Positions 1-5,477 of a stretch of 5,773 nt of DNA are shown here, one piece after another. How positions within the stretch are numbered: the first letter of the stretch is position 1; each line of letters begins with the position of its first letter. Position numbers and translations under genes: made by a program. Source of the DNA: CALJEL01 sp041082235 (GTDB lineage: Bacteria; Nitrospirota; Thermodesulfovibrionia; Thermodesulfovibrionales; CALJEL01); the NCBI GenBank assembly GCA_041082235.1, contig JBDOIG010000312.1:1-5773 (forward strand). The letters run 5' to 3'. Under the pieces are notes generated by a model. The model ran no database searches and had not been told where the DNA came from. It saw only the letters and a program-made list of their open reading frames with translations.

Positions 1-789
1 GCCTCTGTTGACCTTCAGGGTAAGCCATGGGATAAGAAACGAGCTGTTATATGGTGGAACCCAACAAAGATAAATCCCCAGACAAACAAGCCTGGAACCT
101 GGGAAGGTGATGTGCCTGATGGACCGGCACCACCTATGGGAGCAGAAGGTGGAAAATATCCATTCATTATGAGACCGGAGGGAGTTGGTCTTATATTTGG
201 TCCTGGACTTAATGATGGACCGTTCCCCGAGCATTATGAGCCCCTTGAATGTCCATTGCAGGAGAATCCACTTTCAAAAAGTCACAGGATAAATCCAACT
301 GTTAAGCTCTTCTATCCTGTTAAAGGCCCTCATGATATGCCCGAGGAAAAGGGTCCTGAGGAAGATATATTCTTCAGCTGTGACATACGGTATCCCTATG
401 TTGCGACAACCTATCGTGTCTCAGAGCACTGGCAGACAGGGGTGCTTACAAGACATCTGCCATGGCAGCTGGAGCTCATGCCACAGCAGTTTGTTGAGAT
501 CAGCAAGGAGCTTGCTTCAGAAAAGGGCATAAAGAGTGGAGATAAGGTAATAGTCTCCTCTGCCCGTGGAAAGGTCTGGGCAATAGCTATAGTCACAGAA
601 AGGCTAAAACCCTTTAAGGTCATGAACCAGACAATACATCAGATCGGGCTACCATGGTGCTTTGGATGGCAGTATCCTGAGGATGGTAGTGGTGGTGATA
701 GCTCCAATCTCCTCACACCGACCATTGGAGATGCCAATACACTGATTCCTGAGACAAAGGCATTCATGGTCAATATAGAGAAGGCATAG
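1..789 (+). CDS. fdnG: Formate dehydrogenase catalytic (alpha) subunit, C-terminal part, 5'-truncated by window edge
   Basis: This is the end of the molybdopterin (Mo or W bis-MGD) subunit that oxidises formate to CO2. The reading frame is open from base 1, so the GTG at 112 is internal and not a start: residues upstream of it (KPWDKKRAVIWWNPTKINP and onward) already match the family. 262 codons are visible. Roughly residues 130-250 form the molydopterin dinucleotide-binding domain, including SEHWQTGVLTRHLPWQLELM and the segment GLPWCFGWQYP. The closing stretch GDSSNLLTPTIGDANTLIPE followed by TKAFMVN is typical of FdnG/FdoG-type respiratory enzymes. The catalytic Sec/Cys, the N-terminal FeS cluster and any Tat signal lie outside the window, so whether this subunit is itself a selenoprotein cannot be seen. 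It is followed after 7 nt by the FeS subunit. Assignment to formate dehydrogenase is strong; fdnG versus fdoG or fdhA naming is by family resemblance. Confidence 0.93.
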   Translation, partial: ASVDLQGKPWDKKRAVIWWNPTKINPQTNKPGTWEGDVPDGPAPPMGAEGGKYPFIMRPEGVGLIFGPGLNDGPFPEHYEPLECPLQENPLSKSHRINPTVKLFYPVKGPHDMPEEKGPEEDIFFSCDIRYPYVATTYRVSEHWQTGVLTRHLPWQLELMPQQFVEISKELASEKGIKSGDKVIVSSARGKVWAIAIVTERLKPFKVMNQTIHQIGLPWCFGWQYPEDGSGGDSSNLLTPTIGDANTLIPETKAFMVNIEKA

Positions 790-795
790 GAGGTG
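788..795 (+). promoter_or_regulatory. Ribosome binding site of the FeS subunit gene
   Basis: AGGAGGTG overlaps the last two bases of the upstream stop codon (TAG 787-789). Two consecutive ATGs follow, at 797 and 800. The AGGAGG core ends 3 nt before the first and 6 nt before the second, so the second ATG has the more usual spacing and may be the true start, shortening the protein by one residue. Confidence 0.75.
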
Positions 796-796
796 C

Positions 797-1552
797 ATGA
801 TGGCAAGAAAGGCATTATTAATATCTCCAGAGCTCTGCATTGGTTGCAGGGGCTGTCAGACAGCCTGTAAGAACTGGAATCAGCTTCCTGCAACAAAGAC
901 AGTAAATAAAGGTACCTTTGAGAATCCACCAGACCTTACACCTAATCTTTATAACAGGATTCGTTATGTGGAGGTTCCTTCAGAGACCAACATGGTAAGA
1001 TGGCTCTTTGTGAGCCAGAGGTGCATGCACTGCGATGATGCAGGATGTATGAGGATATGTCCTGCACCAGGTGCACTCTTTAAGACAAAGGAGGGTGCGG
1101 TTGCCTTTGACAAGAACAAATGCATAGGCTGCAAACTATGCGTTGCAGGCTGTCCCTTCAATGTGCCGAGATACGATGAGAAGGATAAGATATCAAAGTG
1201 CCATCTCTGCTCGGACAGGATTGCTGAAGGTCTTCCACCAGCCTGTGCAAAGACCTGCCCAACAGGTGCAATTGCCTATGGTGACAGGGATGAATTAATA
1301 GCAAAGGCACAGAAGGCTGCTTACCAGAAACTCTATGGAGAGGCAGACCTCGGTGGTCTTGGCGTGCTCTATGCCTTTAAGGATGCACCGAAACTGTACG
1401 GGATGATTGAAAAACCAGAGATACCCGAGACAGTCCTCTTCTGGCACAAGGTGCTGAAGCCCCTTTCTTACATAGGCCTTGCTGGTGCAGTGGGCTTGGC
1501 AGCACTGCATTACATAGCCATCGGGCCAAAGAGAGATGAGGGAGGTGAATAA
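797..1552 (+). CDS. fdnH: Formate dehydrogenase iron-sulfur (beta) subunit with C-terminal membrane anchor
   Basis: This is the electron-transfer subunit, carrying electrons from the molybdopterin subunit to the cytochrome b subunit. Four cysteine groups, each suited to a [4Fe-4S] cluster, can be read: C14/C17/C20/C24 (CIGCRGCQTACK), C76/C79/C84/C88 (CMHCDDAGCMRICP), C109/C112/C115/C119 (CIGCKLCVAGCP) and C135/C138/C150/C154 (CHLC...CAKTC). The order and spacing match FdnH/HybA-type ferredoxin subunits. Residues about 220-242 form a single hydrophobic helix followed by a short charged tail (PKRDEGGE), the membrane anchor expected in FdnH. At 251 residues it is somewhat shorter than the E. coli protein (about 294). 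The start is ATG 797 or, by ribosome-binding-site spacing, ATG 800. It sits between the catalytic and cytochrome subunits with gaps of 7 and 2 nt, so cotranscription is very likely. Confidence 0.95.
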   Translation: MMARKALLISPELCIGCRGCQTACKNWNQLPATKTVNKGTFENPPDLTPNLYNRIRYVEVPSETNMVRWLFVSQRCMHCDDAGCMRICPAPGALFKTKEGAVAFDKNKCIGCKLCVAGCPFNVPRYDEKDKISKCHLCSDRIAEGLPPACAKTCPTGAIAYGDRDELIAKAQKAAYQKLYGEADLGGLGVLYAFKDAPKLYGMIEKPEIPETVLFWHKVLKPLSYIGLAGAVGLAALHYIAIGPKRDEGGE

Positions 1553-1554
1553 AA

Positions 1555-2157
1555 ATGGCTGAGTATATTAGAAAGGCAACAACTTCTGAGATAATAAATC
1601 ACTGGTTACTTGCAGGGAGCTTCTTCCTCCTCGCAATAACCGGATTTGGATTTCTTTTCAGACTTGAGTGGATGGCATCAATATTCGGGAGCTTCCATTC
1701 AATGAGGACAATCCACAACTGGTCTGGAGTGGTTTTTGTGATAGCCCTTTTTGGAACTGTGTTCCATTATTTACCTGTTGCATTGAGCTGGGGGAAAGAA
1801 GATATAGAGTGGTTCAAGAAGGCAGGGGGTTATCTCTCAAAGGGTGTGAAGGTGCCTCCTCAGGATATAATCAATGCGGGTCAGAAGCTATTTTATCTAT
1901 TCCTGCTTATCTCAGGTATAGTAATAGCTGCCTCAGGTTTTGTGATATGGCTTATGGCTGGTGTCAGGGAATGGGTTTTGATTTCTCATCTACTTCATAA
2001 CATCGCCTTTGACCTCCTCGTAATCGCAATACCGCTTCATATCTATCTCGGGACACTTGCAAACCCAGGGACATTCAGAATCATGGTCTATGGAACAGTG
2101 CCTGTAGAGTGGGCAAGGAAAAGGCATGGAAAGTGGGTTCAGAAATTAGGATATTAA
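1555..2157 (+). CDS. fdnI: Formate dehydrogenase cytochrome b556 (gamma) subunit
   Basis: This is the integral membrane di-haem b subunit, which accepts electrons from the FeS subunit and reduces menaquinone. Four hydrophobic segments are visible, about residues 17-36, 55-76, 112-136 and 144-167. Histidines H16, H54, H148 and H162 are placed like the haem ligands of E. coli FdnI (His18, His57, His155, His169 from memory): the last pair is 14 apart in both and the first pair 38 against 39 apart. The NAGQK motif at 107-111 resembles the quinone-site segment of that family. Length (200 residues) is normal. ATG 1555 is preceded by GGAGGTGA (1541-1548), which lies in the end of the upstream gene, and only 2 nt separate the two genes. 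The protein ends with a basic cytoplasmic-type tail (EWARKRHGKWVQKLGY). Confidence 0.93.
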   Translation: MAEYIRKATTSEIINHWLLAGSFFLLAITGFGFLFRLEWMASIFGSFHSMRTIHNWSGVVFVIALFGTVFHYLPVALSWGKEDIEWFKKAGGYLSKGVKVPPQDIINAGQKLFYLFLLISGIVIAASGFVIWLMAGVREWVLISHLLHNIAFDLLVIAIPLHIYLGTLANPGTFRIMVYGTVPVEWARKRHGKWVQKLGY

Positions 2158-2158
2158 A

Positions 2159-2410
2159 ATGGCAATTATTTATGATGAGGTCTGGATAACAAGCTCAAGA
2201 GAGGTAAAGATATGCCTTGATGCAATAAAGGCATATGAAAAGGAATTAAAGAAATTAGAAGAGAGATACAGTATCAATGGTCAGGGATTGCTATTAAAGA
2301 TTGAGAAAGGCTATGTCCCTGCTGGTCATGAGGCGAGGTGGTATGAGACCCACCTCGGCCTCTTAAGAACCCGGGAAAGGCTTGAAGGGTTAAAGAGATT
2401 TCTTGAATGA
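2159..2410 (+). CDS. Small charged helical protein of unknown function in the formate dehydrogenase operon
   Basis: I do not recognise this 83-residue protein. It starts one base after the cytochrome b stop codon, with a modest AGGA (2148-2151) seven nt before the ATG, so it is very likely translated as part of the operon. It has no signal peptide, membrane segment, cysteine pair or metal motif; its only cysteine is C19. The sequence is rich in Lys, Glu and Leu. Residues about 15-40 (CLDAIKAYEKELKKLEERY) and 65-83 (LGLLRTRERLEGLKRFLE) look like amphipathic helices that could pair, with a Gly-containing segment between them. Codon use resembles its neighbours and the frame is clean, which argues for a real gene. 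A cytoplasmic accessory or assembly role for formate dehydrogenase is possible by position only. Confidence 0.7.
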   Translation: MAIIYDEVWITSSREVKICLDAIKAYEKELKKLEERYSINGQGLLLKIEKGYVPAGHEARWYETHLGLLRTRERLEGLKRFLE

Positions 2411-2420
2411 ATCAGGTGAG

Positions 2421-3068
2421 ATGGGATTAAGGTGGAGACTGAGAAGGATGAGGTTAAGATTGGGATTTAGAAAAAGAGCCTTATCCTTAATCTCAATCCT
2501 AACCCTAATCTTAATCTCCACCATTCTTTATGCTCAGGAAAAGAGATATACTCTGCCGATTGAGGGCTCTCCATCCTACGGGCCTCCTGATGCACCTGTG
2601 ACCATAATAGAATTCCTTGATTATCAGTGACCCCACTGTGTTGGGGTCGGTCCGACCATTGAGAGATTACTGAAGGAATACCATGGAAAGATAAGACTGA
2701 TTATAAAACACTACCCCTATAAGTACAGGGATTTCTCCCACATCGCAGCAGAGGCAGCCATGGCTGCTCATGAGCAGGGTAAATTCTGGCAGATGCATGA
2801 ATTATTATTAAAAAGGTCACCTCAGCTTGACAGGGAAAGCCTGATAAGATATGCAAAAGAACTCGGACTTGATATTAATAAATTCACGGAGTCCCTTGAT
2901 AGGATGAAGCACAAAGACATAATTGAGAGGGATAAAAAACTTGCAATTGACCTTGACCTTTATAACACACCAACATTCTTTATTAATGGAAGAAAGGTCA
3001 TTGGTAATAGACCTTATGAATATTTTAAAAAGGTCATAGAGGAGGAGCTTAAAGGTGCAAAAAAATAA
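2421..3068 (+). CDS. Secreted DsbA-like thioredoxin-fold oxidoreductase, predicted selenoprotein (UPHC active site, in-frame TGA read as Sec)
   Basis: Predicted thiol-disulfide oxidoreductase outside the cytoplasm. Counting from ATG 2421 it has 215 residues. R/K-rich residues 1-19 are followed by a hydrophobic core (20-36) and a likely cleavage site after YA (37-38). The DsbA/Thioredoxin_4 signature follows: GPPDAPVTIIEFLDYQ, then codon 70 = TGA (2628-2630), then PHC (C73). The fold continues in the same frame without any shift: the helical insert (GKFWQMHELLL), then NTPTFFINGRKVIG with the cis-proline P184, and a final helix. The TGA therefore replaces exactly the nucleophilic Cys of a CPHC motif, and a hairpin follows it. 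Start choice is uncertain: TTG 2403 (overlapping the previous gene), ATG 2421 (AGGTGA at 2414-2419, rather close) or ATG 2448 (GGAG at 2434-2437, the most ordinary signal peptide). The alternative is a nonsense-mutated pseudogene; the clean downstream frame and SECIS-like hairpin favour selenocysteine. Confidence 0.82.
2431..2522 (+). repeat. Long imperfect inverted repeat over the start and signal-peptide region of the selenoprotein gene
   Basis: The outer arms GGTGGAGA (2431-2438) and TCTCCACC (2515-2522) are perfectly complementary. The inner arms 2451-2467 and 2489-2505 pair at 15 of 17 positions if one G-U is counted, with a loop of about 21 nt (2468-2488); the middle part pairs poorly. 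As RNA this would fold about 92 nt into a hairpin that covers the ATG at 2448 and its candidate ribosome binding site. The right arm is a run of CTNATC-like units encoding Ile/Leu/Ser of the signal peptide, so part of the symmetry may be an accident of low-complexity coding sequence. Confidence 0.5.
2628..2657 (+). promoter_or_regulatory. Candidate bacterial SECIS element downstream of the Sec UGA
   Basis: After UGA 2628-2630, GGUC (2645-2648) can pair with GACC (2654-2657) around the loop GGUCC (2649-2653). The apical loop starts 18 nt after the UGA and has G at its first two positions. This agrees with the loose published bacterial SECIS pattern (loop about 16-37 nt after UGA, at least four upper-stem pairs, G among the first two loop bases), and the GGUC in the loop recalls the E. 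coli fdhF loop bound by SelB. A two-base GG bulge (2645-2646) would let U2642-G2644 pair with C2656-A2658 as an alternative stem. Stem length is minimal, so a folding calculation and homologue covariation are needed for certainty. Confidence 0.6.
3041..3045 (+). promoter_or_regulatory. Ribosome binding site deciding the GTG start of the peroxidase gene
   Basis: GGAGG lies within the end of the selenoprotein gene, 9 nt before GTG 3055. No in-frame ATG occurs before the signal peptide, so this strong site supports GTG as the start and a 14-nt overlap of the two genes, implying translational coupling. Confidence 0.75.
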
Positions 3069-4161
3069 AAGACAGGAGGCAGAACACAGAAGCAGAAATA
3101 CAGGGGTCTCTATCCTGTGTTTTTTACTTCTTTTAATCTGGATAAGTATTCCAGCGATAACTTTAGGAGGACACCTTGAACCATTCAGGTCTGTTCCCAT
3201 ACCTGAGTCCAATCCCCAGAGCCCTGAAAAGATAGAGCTCGGTAAGAAGCTCTTCTTTGACAGGAGGCTTTCTGGAGATGGGACAATGAGCTGTGCAACA
3301 TGTCATATACCTGACCTTGCCTTTACAGATGGCCTTGAGGTCTCTTTGAGTTATCCAACAACAAGAAACTGGAGGAATGCACCAACACTGATAAACGTTG
3401 CCTTCAGTAAATACCTATTCTGGGATGGAAGGGCAACCTCCCTTGAGGATCAGGCACTATTCCCCATACTCTCTGCCTTTGAGATGAACCAGAACCTTGA
3501 CTTTCTTGAGGAGGAATTGAGGTCAGTGCCTGAATATGTTGATGCCTTTAAAAGGGTTTTCGGTGGAGAGATAACAAGGGAGAAGATTGCAATGGCAATT
3601 GCTGCCTTTGAAAGAACACTTGTGTCAAAGAATGCACCCATTGATAGATTTTTAAATGGTGATAAAAAGGCCCTTTCTCCTGAGGCAATAAAAGGTTATG
3701 AGATCTTTACAGGTAAGGGTAAGTGTTCTGAATGTCATCACAGAGTGAATCTCAGTGATGACAAATTCTATAATCTCGGAGTCCCTGAAAATGAAGAGAT
3801 AGAAAAAGACCCGAGGATTGCTGCCACAAGGAGGTTTGTTGCAAAGGTTTATCATTATGAGGACTACCTGAATCTCAGAGAAGACCCTGGCAGATATCTG
3901 ATAACAAAGGACAAAAAGGACTGGAAGGCCTTCAAGACACCAACATTAAGAGAGGTATCAAAGACTGCACCTTATATGCATAACGGGATATTGAAAACAC
4001 TTGATGAGGTAATTGAATTCTTCAATCAGGGAGGGGGCAGGGGTAATACTGTGCTTAAACCCCTTGGACTCAGTGAGGAGGAGAAAAGATACCTCAGGGT
4101 ATTCCTTGAAGAAGCACTTACAGGTGAGGAGATTGTGATAAAATATCCAGAGATTCCCTGA
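3055..4161 (+). CDS. Di-haem cytochrome c peroxidase / MauG-family protein, exported
   Basis: A periplasmic di-haem enzyme that probably reduces H2O2 with electrons from small c-type cytochromes, though MauG-like oxidase roles exist in the family. Residues 1-17 are hydrophilic, 18-37 are a hydrophobic signal or anchor segment, and the mature part starts near 39. Two haem c sites are clear: CATCH (C80/C83/H84) and CSECH (C224/C227/H228). LGKKLFFDRRLSGDGTMSC, FWDGRATSLEDQA (W123), FEMN (E143) and APYMHNG (308-309 = MH) are family landmarks; W123 and E143 match Trp94 and Glu114 of the Pseudomonas enzyme. No histidine is seen where Pseudomonas has the distal His71. Length (368) is normal. It starts at GTG, overlaps the selenoprotein by 14 nt and its stop overlaps the next ATG by one base. 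Haem attachment requires a cytochrome c maturation system elsewhere in the genome. Confidence 0.9.
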   Translation: MQKNKRQEAEHRSRNTGVSILCFLLLLIWISIPAITLGGHLEPFRSVPIPESNPQSPEKIELGKKLFFDRRLSGDGTMSCATCHIPDLAFTDGLEVSLSYPTTRNWRNAPTLINVAFSKYLFWDGRATSLEDQALFPILSAFEMNQNLDFLEEELRSVPEYVDAFKRVFGGEITREKIAMAIAAFERTLVSKNAPIDRFLNGDKKALSPEAIKGYEIFTGKGKCSECHHRVNLSDDKFYNLGVPENEEIEKDPRIAATRRFVAKVYHYEDYLNLREDPGRYLITKDKKDWKAFKTPTLREVSKTAPYMHNGILKTLDEVIEFFNQGGGRGNTVLKPLGLSEEEKRYLRVFLEEALTGEEIVIKYPEIP

Positions 4162-4910
4162 TGGAAATAGAAGAGATTATAGAGAAAAAACCCCACCTTA
4201 AAGAGACTCTCCTTCTTTATAAAAAGGTAAAGGAGTTTAATGACTTAATCGTTGAATCTTACAGGGACTCATTACACCAGGCAGATATATGCTATCCACC
4301 CTATATTGTGGAAGGAATATTTCAGAAATTTTCCCAGGTCTTTGATATACCCCTTGAGAGTCTTGTCCCTCTTATGGAGGCCATGAGGCTCAGACAGATA
4401 GACCTCACAAGGCTTCCCCACAGTGAGGTCTCAGGTTTTCTCTTACCCTATCATGAAGATGAACTCTGGATGATAATGTTTATTATTGGCAGGCCCTTTT
4501 TCCTTGGCATGAAAAGGCTCTTTAACCTTGATGGTCTTTTCTGGCAGGACGGAAGATGTCCTGTTTGCAATGCAAGGCCTGCCATGTCCTCAATACTTGA
4601 GGATGGAAGAAGAAGACTTCACTGCTCTTTTTGTGATAATTCAGGTTTCTATAGAAGGCTCGGATGCCCCCTGTGTGGAAATTTTGATATTAAAAAAGAC
4701 AATATACTTATCATTGAAGAGGAAGAAGGCTACAGGATAGAATTCTGCGATGACTGCGGTTCTTATATAAAGACAGTGAAGGAAGAGAAGTTAAAGGACT
4801 ATTCCATTGACATTGCTGACCTTATAAGCCTTCCACTTGATATAATAGCCCAGGGAAGGGGCTACAGGAGAAGCTCACCAAATCCCCTTGGAATGCTCAG
4901 GATGGCATAG
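4161..4910 (+). CDS. fdhE: Formate dehydrogenase accessory protein FdhE
   Basis: A cytoplasmic, rubredoxin-like iron-binding protein that in E. coli interacts with the catalytic subunit of respiratory formate dehydrogenases and is needed for their activity before export. The 249-residue protein has a helical N-terminal half with the LLPYHEDELWMIMFIIGRPFF region. Its C-terminal metal-binding half has four CxxC pairs: C133/C136 (CPVC), C155/C158 (CSFC), C169/C172 (CPLC) and C196/C199 (CDDC). The phrases CPVCNARP, LHCSFC, GCPLCGN and FCDDCGSYIKTV are typical of FdhE. ATG 4161 shares its A with the peroxidase stop TGA (4159-4161), a TGATG coupling; no strong separate ribosome binding site is visible, which fits reinitiation. 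Its presence at the end of the cluster confirms that the upstream oxidoreductase is a formate dehydrogenase and suggests that the whole block serves one process. Confidence 0.92.
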   Translation: MEIEEIIEKKPHLKETLLLYKKVKEFNDLIVESYRDSLHQADICYPPYIVEGIFQKFSQVFDIPLESLVPLMEAMRLRQIDLTRLPHSEVSGFLLPYHEDELWMIMFIIGRPFFLGMKRLFNLDGLFWQDGRCPVCNARPAMSSILEDGRRRLHCSFCDNSGFYRRLGCPLCGNFDIKKDNILIIEEEEGYRIEFCDDCGSYIKTVKEEKLKDYSIDIADLISLPLDIIAQGRGYRRSSPNPLGMLRMA

Positions 4911-4937
4911 ATTTTGGAAAAAAGGTAGAATATAGTA

Positions 4938-5477
4938 ATGCCGCTTGCTAAAAAATATATACCCCATTATACTGTTCAAGATTATATGCGATGGGAAGGA
5001 GACTGGGAGCTCATCGACGGAATTCCCGTTGCCATGTCACCAAGTGCTGGCTTTACCCATCAGAGGATATGTAGTCTTATTCACTACCAGCTTATGGAGG
5101 CCCTGAAGGATTGTAAAAACTGCCTGGCCCTTTATGAACTTGACTGGATAGTTTCTGAAGACACAGTCCTAAGACCTGACATTGTAGTCATATGCTCTAA
5201 GCCCGAAGGCGAATATATTACAAAGGCTCCTGAGGTTATCTTTGAGGTGGTTTCCTCTCAGACCCTCCAGAAAGACCAGACAGTCAAGTATGAGATATAT
5301 GAAAAGGAAGGTGTGAGATATTATGTAATTGTTTATCCTGAAAGGACTTCTGCAATAATTTTTAAAAATTTGAATAATAAATTCACAAAACTAACTGATG
5401 CAAGTGACGATAAAATAATCTTTGAACTTGGAAATTGCAACTTTCTTTTTGACTTTTCAGTTATTTTTAAGCAATGA
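4938..5477 (+). CDS. Uma2-family (DUF820) PD-(D/E)XK nuclease-like protein
   Basis: Member of the Uma2/DUF820 family, a restriction-endonuclease-like fold common in cyanobacteria and many other bacteria, usually in multiple copies; biological role is poorly known. The 179 residues show the usual order: the N-terminal WELIDGIPVAMSPS (E24), the helical HQRICSLIHYQL segment, LRPDIVVI with D81, IFEVVSSQT with E103, and KDQTVKYEIYEKEGVRYYVIV with D113 and K117. D81, E103 and K117 are the likely metal and catalytic residues, so the protein looks intact. ATG 4938 is preceded by a purine-rich AAAAAAGG stretch (AGG 4923-4925) at a rather long 12-nt spacing. It follows fdhE by 27 nt with no terminator, so read-through is possible, but function and AT-richer 3' end suggest an unrelated accessory gene. 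Its 3' end overlaps the opposing HepT gene by 21 nt. Confidence 0.85.
   Translation: MPLAKKYIPHYTVQDYMRWEGDWELIDGIPVAMSPSAGFTHQRICSLIHYQLMEALKDCKNCLALYELDWIVSEDTVLRPDIVVICSKPEGEYITKAPEVIFEVVSSQTLQKDQTVKYEIYEKEGVRYYVIVYPERTSAIIFKNLNNKFTKLTDASDDKIIFELGNCNFLFDFSVIFKQ

Noticed and set aside
112..789. GTG at 112 as the start of a complete 225-residue protein
   Set aside because: The same frame is open back to base 1 and the upstream residues match formate dehydrogenase alpha, so the gene is simply cut by the window edge.
2489..2517. Telomere-like or satellite repeat (CCTAACCCTAATCTTAATC)
   Set aside because: The units are irregular and fully explained as codons for the Ile/Leu/Ser-rich signal peptide. 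It is retained only as one arm of the inverted repeat.
2629..2648. Rho-independent terminator at the strong GACCCCA/TGGGGTC hairpin
   Set aside because: No T run follows the stem, and the sequence is within a continuing coding frame.
2760..3068. Separate 102-residue gene starting at ATG 2760
   Set aside because: It lies in the same frame as the upstream part and begins in the middle of the thioredoxin-fold helical insert, lacking the active site. It is the 3' part of the TGA-containing selenoprotein gene.
2817..3212. Minus-strand 131-residue open frame
   Set aside because: It is antisense to the selenoprotein and peroxidase genes, which have clear family signatures. Its own translation shows no recognisable family.
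4911..4937. Terminator or promoter between fdhE and the Uma2 gene
   Set aside because: The 27-nt gap has no hairpin with a T run and no recognisable -35/-10 pair.
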